In this document: positions 27,602-36,313 of the stretch, piece by piece
Layout of the letters: the number at the start of each line of letters is the position of its first letter
How positions within the stretch are numbered: the first letter of the stretch is position 1
Origin: Haloferula sp. BvORR071
GTDB lineage: Bacteria; Verrucomicrobiota; Verrucomicrobiia; Verrucomicrobiales; Akkermansiaceae
Direction of reading: 5' to 3'
DNA: 64,000 bases
Assembly (NCBI RefSeq): GCF_000739615.1
Contig: NZ_BATP01000003.1
Span: 516,251 to 580,250, forward strand
The notes under the pieces: generated by a model
What the model saw: only the letters and a program-made list of their open reading frames with translations
What the model was told of the DNA's origin: nothing
Databases searched by the model: none
Made by a program: the position numbers and the translations under genes

Positions 27602-28255
27602 TCAGGGTTCCTCCTTCATCAAGCCCCCGATCGGAAATCCACCGCCAATCACAATCAGCAGGGACTCACCAGAAGGGTAGCGTACCAAAGCGCAGGTCCC
27701 GGTAGCTATTGTCACGGATTGCTTGGTTACCTCCCCGCATTCCGGAGAAGACTCCACCAGAAGATCCGGAAAGCCCTCCCCCTCCCGATCCCCGCCCAAG
27801 CTTGCCTTCACCCCGAATTCCGCGACCTTCCAGTCCACACCTTGTTTTCCCTCGCCGATCTTCACCTGCACGGAGTTGCCTTGCTTGAGAGCCTTCTCAA
27901 GAAGCTCTTTGGCCACTTGCTTGTGGATCAAGCCCCGGAGAAGTGGCACATCCTTCGGTCCAGTATTCCCCCCGAACACATCATCCACCAAGTCCGCCTT
28001 GATGGGCAGGACTCCCAACTCGCCGGCCTTCAGTTCCAGCATGGACGCAGCCTTGGCCGAGTAGTCGACCGGGCCGCGGTCTCCGCTGCGCGAGTCCTTC
28101 CCCGCATCATTTGCCGCGGAGGGTGACTGGCCACCGGGGCTGCCCTCACCTGATCGCGCCGCAGCAGAGTCACCGTCGCCACGGGAAAGCCGCCCCACCA
28201 GCGGGATTGCGAGCAGAAGAAAGAAAACGCAGAGGAGAATCGAGCGGCGTTTCAT
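27602..28255 (-). CDS. small membrane-anchored or secreted protein of unknown function
   Basis: This 217-residue protein has a strong N-terminal hydrophobic segment (residues 5-21, SILLCVFFLLLAIPLVG), a Gly/Ser/Asp-rich linker to about residue 60, then a compact domain. That domain contains hydrophobic strands rather than the helical repeats of the neighbours, for example SVQVKIGEGK, VTIATGTCALVRYPSG and LLIVIGGGFPIGG. Two Cys in the last third could pair. It lacks the array signature, so I do not place it in subfamilies A-K, although it shares the anchor-plus-linker layout. It converges on the ECF sigma gene with 10 bases between stops. Confidence 0.65.
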   Translation of the reverse strand: MKRRSILLCVFFLLLAIPLVGRLSRGDGDSAAARSGEGSPGGQSPSAANDAGKDSRSGDRGPVDYSAKAASMLELKAGELGVLPIKADLVDDVFGGNTGPKDVPLLRGLIHKQVAKELLEKALKQGNSVQVKIGEGKQGVDWKVAEFGVKASLGGDREGEGFPDLLVESSPECGEVTKQSVTIATGTCALVRYPSGESLLIVIGGGFPIGGLMKEEP

Positions 28256-28334
28256 TGCTACCAGTCAGCCTGCATGCTCCTCACCTGACACTTCAAGAAT
28301 AGAGATGCGGGCGCTCTGTGTGGGCAGGAGATCG

Positions 28335-28356
28335 AGCCTTCCGGGGGGGGAAGGCT
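28335..28356. other. inverted repeat with a G-run loop
   Basis: An 8-base stem, AGCCTTCC/GGAAGGCT, encloses a loop of six G, in the gap between two leftward genes. No T-run follows on either strand, so a classic intrinsic terminator is not supported. It could still be a processing, pausing or weak termination hairpin. Confidence 0.4.
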
Positions 28357-28396
28357 ATCAGGGAGCAAGCGCAGCTCCGAGAGCACAATTCATCCA

Positions 28397-29521
28397 TTAC
28401 TTTGCCTTCGCCGCTGCGGCACGCTCGTCGAGCATCTGGGCTGCCTTCAGCTTGAGCTTCTCGGTGGGTAGCTGCTCGATCCAGTCGCGATCGGTGGGCT
28501 CGAGTTCCTTGTGGGAGCCAAGCCATCCACCAAGCGCCTCGGCCTGGAGGTAGCCAGAATCGTAGAGACCCACGAGACGGGTGAACTCCTCCACGGGCAT
28601 CGGCTTCTTCTCATCAAAATCGAGCATGCCGCTGAGGAGCCGGTTCTTTGCCAAGGAAGGCTGGGTAGAGATGAAGTTGGTGATCTTGCCGCGCTCCTCA
28701 GGCGAAGCACCCCGGCAAGCCTGCATGACGAAGAGGAACGCAAAATCGCTTGAGTAGGTTCCCCGTTCACCAATGTCATCCAACACATCGCGCAGGTTAT
28801 CCGCGGTGGGCAGAAGCCTGGACCTTACCTGGAGCACATAGGCACGGTCGTAGTTGCATCCCCGGCTGCCATCGGGAATCGAAGCGTAAAGCTCCCCTGC
28901 CAGCTCCGGATGCTGCTTCATTACCAGCTCGATAAACTCCTCACGGAAGGAGGTCCCGCCCTTGCGATTGAGCATATCGAAGAATTCCCGCGGGCGCTTC
29001 GCCGCGGCGTCTTCAAGCAAGAACCGGATATTGCTAAAGGAAGTTGCGACCCGGGCTCGCCCGGCTACATCGAAGACCTCTTCATCCGGCACCACGCCAA
29101 CGCGGGCACCGGTGTAGGCCCCCCACGCAAGATCGCACCACTCTGCCGAGGCAATGCGGTTGAGAAGTCCTGCCGCAGCAATGTCCTTCCACGGTAGCCC
29201 GGCCGCCGCTTCCTTGATGCAGTCCTCGAGCCCCGGCATCCCGGGCAGTTTCTCCAGAAGCTCGAAGAAGACCTGCGGGTCACGCTTGGCGAGCTGGGCA
29301 AGCTCCCCGCGGGCCTTGTCTAAGTTCCCGGACCGCAGCAGTTCGAGGATGATGGCATAGGAAGAGGCCTCGCGATGACTGGACTTGGCGGGAGCATCGG
29401 CGACGGTCTCCGCCGGCATCCGCGGATTCTCCTTCTGGCCCAGCAAAAGAGCCACTCCCAAGGTCGCCGTCAGAGAGACCACGAATAGAACGAGAGTGCC
29501 CATGATAGCAGAGCTTCTCAT
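28397..29521 (-). CDS. membrane-anchored helical protein, subfamily H (first)
   Basis: This 374-residue protein has an anchor at residues 7-28 (MGTLVLFVVSLTATLGVALLLG), a Pro/Ala/Ser linker, and a helical domain beginning SSYAIILELLRSGNLDKARGELAQLAKRD, which is TPR-like in style. Its start overlaps the stop of the upstream gene at 29518-29521 (ATGA). It resembles its operon partner only loosely, in general layout and in the C-terminal spacing around DWIEQLPTEKLKLKAA. No enzymatic motif recognised. It ends with an Ala/Lys-rich basic tail. Confidence 0.78.
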   Translation of the reverse strand: MRSSAIMGTLVLFVVSLTATLGVALLLGQKENPRMPAETVADAPAKSSHREASSYAIILELLRSGNLDKARGELAQLAKRDPQVFFELLEKLPGMPGLEDCIKEAAAGLPWKDIAAAGLLNRIASAEWCDLAWGAYTGARVGVVPDEEVFDVAGRARVATSFSNIRFLLEDAAAKRPREFFDMLNRKGGTSFREEFIELVMKQHPELAGELYASIPDGSRGCNYDRAYVLQVRSRLLPTADNLRDVLDDIGERGTYSSDFAFLFVMQACRGASPEERGKITNFISTQPSLAKNRLLSGMLDFDEKKPMPVEEFTRLVGLYDSGYLQAEALGGWLGSHKELEPTDRDWIEQLPTEKLKLKAAQMLDERAAAAKAK

Positions 29522-30819
29522 GGCAGTGCCTCCGTGGCGAGTTTCTCCACGTTCTCCCGCAGCTCACCGGGCGGCAGGGTCCCCGCCCAGTTCAGCGCAT
29601 CCCGGGGATCATACTGCGCGAACTCTTCGATCATCTCGTTCTCCAACTTCGAACGACCTGGGCCTGCCACCATCTTCTCAGCCAAAGCGAAAGCACGACG
29701 GAAATCCCCTTGGGAACTCCATTCATGGCTGGCCGCATTGGCGAGCAAGGCGCTCTTCTCACCAGCACTCAGATTGAGATCGTCAATGCTCTCAAGCGCG
29801 GCATGGGCCTGGTCCACCGAAAATGGATAGAGCCAGTCGAAGTAGTCCTCGAAGGCTCCAGAGCGTTTATCCGATGGCAGCTTGGCGAGTGTCGCAAGGG
29901 ACAATGGCGCACCTGCCATGGCTCGGTCCTCGATGAGTTCGGCCAGTTCTCCGCCATTCAGGATGGCAAGGTCTTCCAGAGCTGGCTCGCCTCTGACCGG
30001 CTTCAGGACCTCGCGGATCCGTCCGAAAGTCTCGAATGCATCCGCGGCCGACTTCAGCTCGAAGGGCACCTTGGCCGCCATCTCGCGAAGTGCCGACTCG
30101 TCCTCCCATCGCAAGGAGAGCCACGCTGTGCGAACGAAGTCGGGGGCGGCTCCCGGCCACCTGCCCTTGAACCATTCTTCAAGCACCCGCTTGCAAGTGG
30201 TCACATCCCGCGAACCGCGTCTCAGACACTCGGCGATCTGTTCGTTGCTGAAACCCACGGCAGGATCGAAGAGAACTTCGGCCACCAAGGGCGAATTCAT
30301 ATGAGAGGCGAGCATGAGCATCCCGGGGGGAACCTTCAGCTTTTCCTGCGTCCATGGTGCCCGCACCGCCATGGAAGCAAAGGTCGACTTCCGGATGAGC
30401 TCCCACAAGGCATCCGAATGAAGACTACCCACCCGACTGATCGCCAGCCGCGCAAGCTCGATCCGGCGTTCCTCCGGCACCGTTAGGATGAACTCATCGA
30501 GCCATGTCGGATCGGCGAAGAGCACGGGCGCGAGCAACTCGACGATCTGCTCATCATCCGCTCCCGCCCGGACGAGTTCCGCCAGCTGCAAGCGGGCCTC
30601 CGCGGTGCGTCCCGCAAGGGCCGCGAGTCTCTGTACGGCCGGATCATCGGGTAGAGCTGGCCGGACCAAGACGGGCTCCGGTTCAGCCTTCGCAGTGTCG
30701 GGAGAAGCGGTCTTCCCCTTTTGGCTGGCGATCCCCAGACCCGTAGCGACTCCCGCCATCGCGGCCAGAGCCCAGCACATTACCAGCTTGTTAGAAGGTG
30801 GGTTCACCGTGATCCGCAC
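29518..30819 (-). CDS. membrane-anchored helical protein, subfamily H (second)
   Basis: This 433-residue protein has an anchor at residues 12-32 (LVMCWALAAMAGVATGLGIA), a Glu/Pro linker, and a helical domain starting about residue 60. The array signature occurs near the end as EFAQYDPRDALNWAGTLP, which places it in the same broad family as the A-F proteins. It is the upstream gene of a two-gene leftward operon. An alternative start at residue 14 would leave a bare signal sequence. It diverges from the subfamily G gene at 30939, with about 119 bases between starts. Function unknown. Confidence 0.78.
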   Translation of the reverse strand: MRITVNPPSNKLVMCWALAAMAGVATGLGIASQKGKTASPDTAKAEPEPVLVRPALPDDPAVQRLAALAGRTAEARLQLAELVRAGADDEQIVELLAPVLFADPTWLDEFILTVPEERRIELARLAISRVGSLHSDALWELIRKSTFASMAVRAPWTQEKLKVPPGMLMLASHMNSPLVAEVLFDPAVGFSNEQIAECLRRGSRDVTTCKRVLEEWFKGRWPGAAPDFVRTAWLSLRWEDESALREMAAKVPFELKSAADAFETFGRIREVLKPVRGEPALEDLAILNGGELAELIEDRAMAGAPLSLATLAKLPSDKRSGAFEDYFDWLYPFSVDQAHAALESIDDLNLSAGEKSALLANAASHEWSSQGDFRRAFALAEKMVAGPGRSKLENEMIEEFAQYDPRDALNWAGTLPPGELRENVEKLATEALP

Positions 30820-30938
30820 TGGAGCAAGCAGCTGGATGCGGTCAAGTTAAGGCGCTCTCTTCACGAGTTCTTCATTCATCTCAATGCGGCATCCTTCTGT
30901 CTTGAGTTGCCGCCTCGGCTGGAGATACTTCGGGCGGA

Positions 30939-32252
30939 GTGGTAATCAGGCCCACCAAACGAGCGATCCTGCCAGGAGTCGGCCTGCTGTTGCTGCTGGC
31001 GACCGGCACATTCGTCCTTTTGAACGAAAGCGACGGTTCACCGGAAGTATCCCGGCACCAAGGCAAGCTAGCGACCACAGGTCTGCTGCCCGGAAAACTT
31101 GATGAAAGGCGGAACAAACCGGCACGATCTGAAAGGGAGATCAACCGCCTGGCAGAGCAGTGGTACCAGCAGATCCTCGCCAAGCATCCGGAACTGGCTG
31201 TTAGCTTCAAGGATGTACCGGACGCGCAGAATGGCTTCTTGAAGTTTCTCGAATTCACCGAGCGCCACGGCAAATATGGTTCGGACGGGCTCCCGATGCC
31301 TGAAGAGATCAGTGCCATGGTCAGCGGCAAAAGTCCATGGGACGCTGCCATCATGGCGAAGTGGCTTGAGGAAAACCGCGGCCTGATCGATGAGATCATG
31401 GCGATCGGCCTCCTTCCCCTGCAATCGGCGAAGGGCATCGAGATGGAGCGGATCAAATTCTTCAGCGCCCGGCTCCCGAATGAATGCTCCAAGCTGCTTC
31501 TCGCCCAAGCCCACTTGGCGATGGAACGCGGCGACGAGGCAGGTGCCTTGCAGAGCACACGTGCGGCGCTGGGGCTTGCCGATCACATGGACCGGATGGA
31601 ACTTCCCTCCCTCCTATCGGAAACGGTTTCCATCCTGATCCGCCAAAACACGCGGAAAGCCATCCTCGACCACTTGCTCGCTTCGGAGGGAGGGCCTGCA
31701 TCCGACCTTCAGGCATGGCAGGATCTCCTCGCCGGGAATCCGGAGACACCGGCGGATCTCGCTAGGGTCTTCCTCGGCGAATGGAACCACACTGCTCGCA
31801 GCTTCTTACTACCGGCCCTCCTCGGTGACCCAACCAATCTTCCCGGCGTGAAGACCGGAATCAGCGATCCGGACGCCGTGGTGGAAGCCCACATCCGCTA
31901 CTTCACCGGTCTGATGTCTCAGATGAGATCCTCCGACCTCGGTGGACTGGCGGCGCTTTCCGCAGTTCCGCCCGACAAGACTGGCATCTCCGAAGATGGC
32001 GCTTCGCTCTTGGATATACTCTTCGTTGGCTCCAGCGCCTGGTCCAAGGGCTGGACCAGAGCCCAGACCGATGCGGCGATTGCTCAAGCAGCGTTCCTAG
32101 CAGCGGCTGGCGGCGAAATCCCAAACGAGCCCTACACCGGCAAGCCGTTTGTCATCGACCGCGAGGCGGGCACCGTCAGTGTGCCGCGCGATCCTTGGTT
32201 CGAGAGCATGAACTACCCGCCGATGAAAATTCCGGCGCTCAAGCAGCGTTGA
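30939..32252 (+). CDS. membrane-anchored helical protein, subfamily G (second copy)
   Basis: This 437-residue paralog of the protein at 18493-19767 uses a GTG start, which gives the anchor PGVGLLLLLATGTFVLL at residues 12-28. Conserved blocks are EQWYQQILAKHPELAVSFKDVPDAQNG, AIGLLPLQSAKGIEMERI, QSTRAALGLADHMDRMELPSL, LGEWNHTARSFLLPALLGDP (compare LGEWNVGMLEYFLPQFLGADP) and GKPFVIDREAGTVSVP. The stretch between the two conserved ends is helical. It is apparently monocistronic, and copy A of an intergenic repeat lies just downstream. Function unknown. Confidence 0.8.
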   Translation: MVIRPTKRAILPGVGLLLLLATGTFVLLNESDGSPEVSRHQGKLATTGLLPGKLDERRNKPARSEREINRLAEQWYQQILAKHPELAVSFKDVPDAQNGFLKFLEFTERHGKYGSDGLPMPEEISAMVSGKSPWDAAIMAKWLEENRGLIDEIMAIGLLPLQSAKGIEMERIKFFSARLPNECSKLLLAQAHLAMERGDEAGALQSTRAALGLADHMDRMELPSLLSETVSILIRQNTRKAILDHLLASEGGPASDLQAWQDLLAGNPETPADLARVFLGEWNHTARSFLLPALLGDPTNLPGVKTGISDPDAVVEAHIRYFTGLMSQMRSSDLGGLAALSAVPPDKTGISEDGASLLDILFVGSSAWSKGWTRAQTDAAIAQAAFLAAAGGEIPNEPYTGKPFVIDREAGTVSVPRDPWFESMNYPPMKIPALKQR

Positions 32253-32269
32253 GTGGTAGCATCTTCCCC

Positions 32270-32351
32270 CAGGGCTATCTCATTCTGGCTCCAACCCGGG
32301 CTTATATTACACATCGGCTCGGATTAAGTGGGCCAGACGGCTGGCAAGAAG
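32270..32351 (+). repeat. intergenic direct repeat, copy A
   Basis: This 82-base segment matches the segment at 34694-34775 at about 68 of 82 positions by eye, with no gaps, including the blocks TCATTCTGGC and GATTAAGTGG. Both copies are on the same strand and flank the two leftward subfamily I genes. It starts 17 bases after the stop of the rightward gene. Confidence 0.75.
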
Positions 32352-32414
32352 GTCTGAACTGCAGCATGGCACCCCGAGTGACGAGACCTTCCGCCGATTG
32401 GACGAGAATTGTAG

Positions 32415-33503
32415 TCAATCCCTAGCCAAGGATCTGACCACGTCATCGGGGGCACCCAGCACATTCTTCGCGGCGGAGGAGAGACCGTTCCGATTCACCT
32501 CCTCGGCGAATTCCTCCACGAGCTTGGAGTCCGATTGGATCAGGGTCGAGGAGATGAACTGATGCGCGATATCCAGACCAGCCCGCCGGTGATTCAGTTC
32601 CTTCAGCCGGTCGCCGATGGTCATGTTCTCCCCATACTTCATCTCCGGCGGCAAGTTTTCCAGCGACAGGATCTCGGATTCCACCAAGCGCTTCTCGACG
32701 GGGATCGACTTCGGCTTGCCGAATTCTTCCCGGAGGCCGGCGATCAAATCCAAGCTCTTGGTCGCGACCGCGGCGCTGTGCCCGGAATCGGCATCTCCGC
32801 CCTCCGCGGAAAAGCGGGCGACCAGGGTCGAGATGTTATTGAGCAAACGCAGCCCGTAGCCGCTCTCCGCCGCCAAGATACCCGCATCCGCATCGGACTC
32901 ACCCGCTTCCTTCCACCGCGTCTGCTGCATCTGCAGCAAGGCCGGGTCCGCGAGCTTTAGCTTTTCATCGCTACTCATGCTCAAGATGAGCTCCGTCCCC
33001 TCCTGAGTGCGCCCGGCGTCAAACAGGGCGGAGGCTTGGAAGACAAGGCCCGATGGATCCTCCGGAGCCACACTCCGCAATTGCTCCGCCCACTTCAGCC
33101 GGTCTTCCGGCGTCTCACCCGCCAGGGCAAGCACCCGGCACACCGTCGGATCTTCGGGATGCTCTTTCAGGAGCTGCCGGGTGGCAGTGTCCCCGCTCAG
33201 CAGGAACAAGGAGGCCAGGCCTACGACATCCTGCTTTTTCGACAGTTCCTCACGCATCTTCCCCACGATCTCTGGGGGTAAGGCCACCCGGTCCCCCATC
33301 ATCGACATGGCGATCCGCCGACCGCCGAAATCGCTCTGGCGGCTTGGCGGTGGCGAGGTCACCGATTCAGGCCTCCTCTGCGGACTTGCGGCATCGGTCC
33401 GGTCCGGCCCGCTCTTTCCCCAATCCTTGGCGAGCACGACGAGAAGCGACACGGCAAGGATCGTGAAAGCCGCCAGCATCCATCTTGTAGGAATCGGTTT
33501 CAT
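32415..33503 (-). CDS. membrane-anchored TPR-like protein, subfamily I (first)
   Basis: This 362-residue protein has an anchor at residues 9-25 (LAAFTILAVSLLVVLAK), a Ser/Pro/Arg linker and a helical domain. One block, EDRLKWAEQLRSVAPEDPSGLVFQASALFDAGR, has TPR character (paired helices, Asp-Pro breaks). The proteins at 33516-34571 and 41358-42383 have the same block (SERLIWAEKLSMLEPGNS; RERLAMARKYVEIDPDNK) and a later small-residue segment, so the three form a subfamily. It lies 12 bases after its upstream partner. It lacks the Trp signature of the other array families. No enzymatic residues recognised. Confidence 0.78.
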   Translation of the reverse strand: MKPIPTRWMLAAFTILAVSLLVVLAKDWGKSGPDRTDAASPQRRPESVTSPPPSRQSDFGGRRIAMSMMGDRVALPPEIVGKMREELSKKQDVVGLASLFLLSGDTATRQLLKEHPEDPTVCRVLALAGETPEDRLKWAEQLRSVAPEDPSGLVFQASALFDAGRTQEGTELILSMSSDEKLKLADPALLQMQQTRWKEAGESDADAGILAAESGYGLRLLNNISTLVARFSAEGGDADSGHSAAVATKSLDLIAGLREEFGKPKSIPVEKRLVESEILSLENLPPEMKYGENMTIGDRLKELNHRRAGLDIAHQFISSTLIQSDSKLVEEFAEEVNRNGLSSAAKNVLGAPDDVVRSLARD

Positions 33504-33515
33504 TCCCGTTCCTTG

Positions 33516-34571
33516 CTAGTAATTCTTGAGATCTTCGGCCTTCGGCCAGCCTTGAGTCCTTACGACTCCGCCGATCCGGGCCATCCGCTTCTTGTCCGAC
33601 CAGTTCTCCATCATGAAGTCCTGGCGCTTGACCTCTTCCGGATTCTCGTGGTTCGCCTCGGAGATCAAACGCTCCAGCTCTTTTCCGTCCGGGCTTTCCA
33701 AAAGCGCCTTGTCCGCACGTTTGAGAATCCTGCTGCCGATTGCCTGCAAGCTAACCGTTGCACCCGCGTAGGCAGGATTTGACTCCTTCAGGGATTTACT
33801 GAGCTCAAACGCCTTGCGAAACCCTGCGATATCTTCCACCGAGGAAAACCGGCGGTCCGAGAACTGTGCCGCTGCGGCAGACGAAATCTCACCGGCCACC
33901 GAATTCCCGGAAGCGAGATACTGCATATTCACTGCATCCACCCCCACATCTGACGAAATCCCGTCGTAGTGGGTGGCGATTTCCGCATCGTGGAAATCCA
34001 GCTTGCCGACTTCAAGAGCGGCCTTGAGCGCGAGTTTTGATTCATCCTCGCGCCCGAGTTCGGCAAGTGCCGACGCCTTCAGGAATCCGCCCAAGGAGTT
34101 CCCTGGCTCGAGCATGGAGAGTTTCTCAGCCCAGATCAGACGCTCCGAGAGATCGCGCGATTTCGATGCGACGTAGGCGACCGCCAGAGGATCATCCGAG
34201 TGCTTTTTCAATTCCGCCATCAACTCCGGGCTCCAGTGGATCGACGTTGCGAAGACCAAGGCGGAGGGAGTCCTGCCAACCTTATCGAGATAGCGATTGA
34301 CCTGCTCGAGCGAAAGTTTCGGCTTCCAGAGATCCATAATCCACTTGTTGTACTTCGATTGGTCCCACTTTATCGCTCGTTGGTCCTTTGAGCCCTTCCC
34401 CCCGGAGGCTGACTCCAGATCTCCGCTGGCTCCACCTGGAGCTCCTTCCTGCTGCCCGGTACCGGCGGCCGAAGCCAACACCCCGTCTCCATAGAATTTA
34501 AAAAGTGCGCAACTGATGAGAAGGATCAGCGCAGCCACAATGACCTTCCATTTTCTATTCATGGTTTTCAA
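33516..34571 (-). CDS. membrane-anchored TPR-like protein, subfamily I (second)
   Basis: This 351-residue protein has an anchor at residues 9-24 (VIVAALILLISCALFKF) containing a Cys that could serve as a poor lipobox. A Gly/Ser-rich linker follows, then a TPR-like helical domain with YVASKSRDLSERLIWAEKL and GGFLKASALAELGREDESK. It is the first gene of the leftward I pair. The promoter should lie in 34572-34690. The pair is bracketed by the two copies of the 82-base intergenic repeat, which suggests it was inserted or duplicated as a unit. Function unknown. Confidence 0.78.
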   Translation of the reverse strand: MKTMNRKWKVIVAALILLISCALFKFYGDGVLASAAGTGQQEGAPGGASGDLESASGGKGSKDQRAIKWDQSKYNKWIMDLWKPKLSLEQVNRYLDKVGRTPSALVFATSIHWSPELMAELKKHSDDPLAVAYVASKSRDLSERLIWAEKLSMLEPGNSLGGFLKASALAELGREDESKLALKAALEVGKLDFHDAEIATHYDGISSDVGVDAVNMQYLASGNSVAGEISSAAAAQFSDRRFSSVEDIAGFRKAFELSKSLKESNPAYAGATVSLQAIGSRILKRADKALLESPDGKELERLISEANHENPEEVKRQDFMMENWSDKKRMARIGGVVRTQGWPKAEDLKNY

Positions 34572-34693
34572 AAGCCATCCGGATCCACCGGGCGGTTCGC
34601 TTGAGCTTCATACAACTGCTGATCAGGGCTGCTTGCAAGTTAGATACATAAATTCATTTACCTCGAAATAGCAATGAGCCTCGTATGCGGTCT

Positions 34694-34775
34694 CAGGGCG
34701 ACCTCATTCTGGCATCAATCCGGGCTTCTACTAAACATCCGCTCAGATTAAGTGGACCGGATGGCTCGCAAGAAG
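34694..34775 (+). repeat. intergenic direct repeat, copy B
   Basis: This is the second copy of the 82-base repeat at 32270-32351, in the same orientation. It lies in the 420-base gap between the leftward I genes and the rightward J gene. Apart from this repeat and a doubtful 50-codon frame right after it, I see nothing else in that gap. Confidence 0.75.
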
Positions 34776-34794
34776 ACTTCCAGAAGAACGCGCG

Positions 34795-34947
34795 ATGAAG
34801 AATGTACCGGAGAATTCCCTCCCCGAGCAAACCATCAAAAACACCATGCGCGGCAACCGCATCCGCGCCGCCCTTTGCGAGCAAACCCTTGAAATCCTCA
34901 TGAAACTGACTTCCCACAATGAGGTGGCCCTGGCCCCTCCCCTGTAA
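34795..34947 (+). CDS. doubtful 50-residue open frame
   Basis: ATG to TAA, 50 residues, with a mixed charged/hydrophobic composition and a plausible helical segment (ALCEQTLEILMKLTS). It begins 20 bases after repeat copy B and ends 44 bases before the next gene. No clear ribosome binding site and no known family. It could be a small gene, a gene remnant carried with the repeat, or chance. Treat as tentative. Confidence 0.22.
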   Translation: MKNVPENSLPEQTIKNTMRGNRIRAALCEQTLEILMKLTSHNEVALAPPL

Positions 34948-34991
34948 GATCTTTATCCCATCTATGATCCGGCTAGGGTGACAGCTATTAT

Positions 34992-36302
34992 ATGATCGCG
35001 CCGATCATGCGTTCCCGGTTATTCCAAGCCGGTTTGGGCCTGCTGCTTTTGACGGGATGCCTTCTCGTCAAGTCGCGCTATCTTGCCGGTGGAGCGGTCG
35101 CTTCCGGGCCATCCAAAAGTCCAACCAGCAGAGGGCAGACGGCGAAGTCCTCCGGTCGCAGCCGGGGAAATCTTGCGATCTTGGAGCTTTCTCCAGAGGC
35201 GGCAGCCGCGGATATCCGGCGGGTATGCCGGGAAACCGCGGGCAAGTCTTCCGTGGAGGACCTGCAATCGATCTACGACGTCCAGCGCCTCAAGCAACTC
35301 GTCGGTCAACTCGACTTGGAGCACATTCACCTGCTGCGAGATGACTCCGAACTGCTCCAACAAGGCGAGGGCTTGGCTGCAATCGCCCTCTCGTTCCTCC
35401 GCGAGCGCTGTGGCGAACTGGCCCCCGGAGAGGTGCTGAACCTGGAAACCTACAAGCCGGCCAACAATTCTGGGTTCAAGGTCTTCGATTTCGTCGACCT
35501 ACTGCGCGGCGCAGCGAAGGGCGATCCGGAGGCCGCTTTCGCCTTCTGGAAGGATCACCTGCAAGACTTCTCCGTGGATACGGAGCAGGAGTTCGGCTTC
35601 AATGCTCTCAAGCCTTTGTTCGCAATCCTCGAAGGAGCTGCGCAGAAGAGCCCTGCCAAGGCTTGGGAAATCATCAGCCGGCTCGACTCCGCGCAGAGAA
35701 CCGATCAGGTGCTCGGTACCTATTTCCGGTCTCTTCCACCGGGCAGCGATTGGGAGGAAGCCATCGGCCAGCTCAGATCTTGCGAGATCGAGGAAAGCCC
35801 GGGCCACCTTTCATCCCCTGCCCTTGCGCTGGCCCAAGCCTGGATGAAGGCCAATCCGGCTGCCACGATGCAATGGCTCGACAGCATCAACGACAACTTG
35901 GCAGAAGCGCGCACCGGCAGCTTGGCCATTCCCAGAAAGGGCGACGATGCCCTGGGCGCGCGAGCCGCGGTCTACTCACAAGCGCTTCAACCCTGGCTCT
36001 ACACGGATCCCATTGAAGCGATCCATTGGCTGCGGAATTGGGAGCCTGCGGATGTCTCAAAACTGGAGATCATTCGCGAGGCCATGAATGGCACGACTCC
36101 GGCCATCGAACGCGAACTGCTGGCCACGGTGGAGTCACCGGAAGAGCGCTCGCAACTGGTCCTCGCGCTCGCCCGCGATGCCCGCGACAAAGACGATTTC
36201 GATATCCTGCTGGCGGCGGATAACCTGCCGGAAAACACGGTGAAGGAGCTGGAGAGGATGAAAGCACTTCTCGGCCCGGGTGGGCTTTTCGAGAGGGAGT
36301 GA
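34992..36302 (+). CDS. predicted lipoprotein or anchored helical-repeat protein, subfamily J
   Basis: This 436-residue protein has the N-terminus LFQAGLGLLLLTGCLLV; LLTGC fits a lipobox, so lipid attachment at Cys22 is possible. A basic Ser/Gly linker follows, then a helical domain with the signature AWMKANPAATMQW. It is the closest relative in the window of the ECF sigma factor's C-terminal domain: RSLPPGSDWEEAIGQLRS matches GALPQGTDWPTEIDQLKS, and IHWLRNWEPADVSK matches IKWLGSWNPDGLDR. It is therefore a free-standing, extracytoplasmic version of the sigma factor's sensor-like tail. It converges on the leftward K genes with 11 bases between stops. Confidence 0.83.
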   Translation: MIAPIMRSRLFQAGLGLLLLTGCLLVKSRYLAGGAVASGPSKSPTSRGQTAKSSGRSRGNLAILELSPEAAAADIRRVCRETAGKSSVEDLQSIYDVQRLKQLVGQLDLEHIHLLRDDSELLQQGEGLAAIALSFLRERCGELAPGEVLNLETYKPANNSGFKVFDFVDLLRGAAKGDPEAAFAFWKDHLQDFSVDTEQEFGFNALKPLFAILEGAAQKSPAKAWEIISRLDSAQRTDQVLGTYFRSLPPGSDWEEAIGQLRSCEIEESPGHLSSPALALAQAWMKANPAATMQWLDSINDNLAEARTGSLAIPRKGDDALGARAAVYSQALQPWLYTDPIEAIHWLRNWEPADVSKLEIIREAMNGTTPAIERELLATVESPEERSQLVLALARDARDKDDFDILLAADNLPENTVKELERMKALLGPGGLFERE

Positions 36303-36313
36303 CGAAAGGTACC

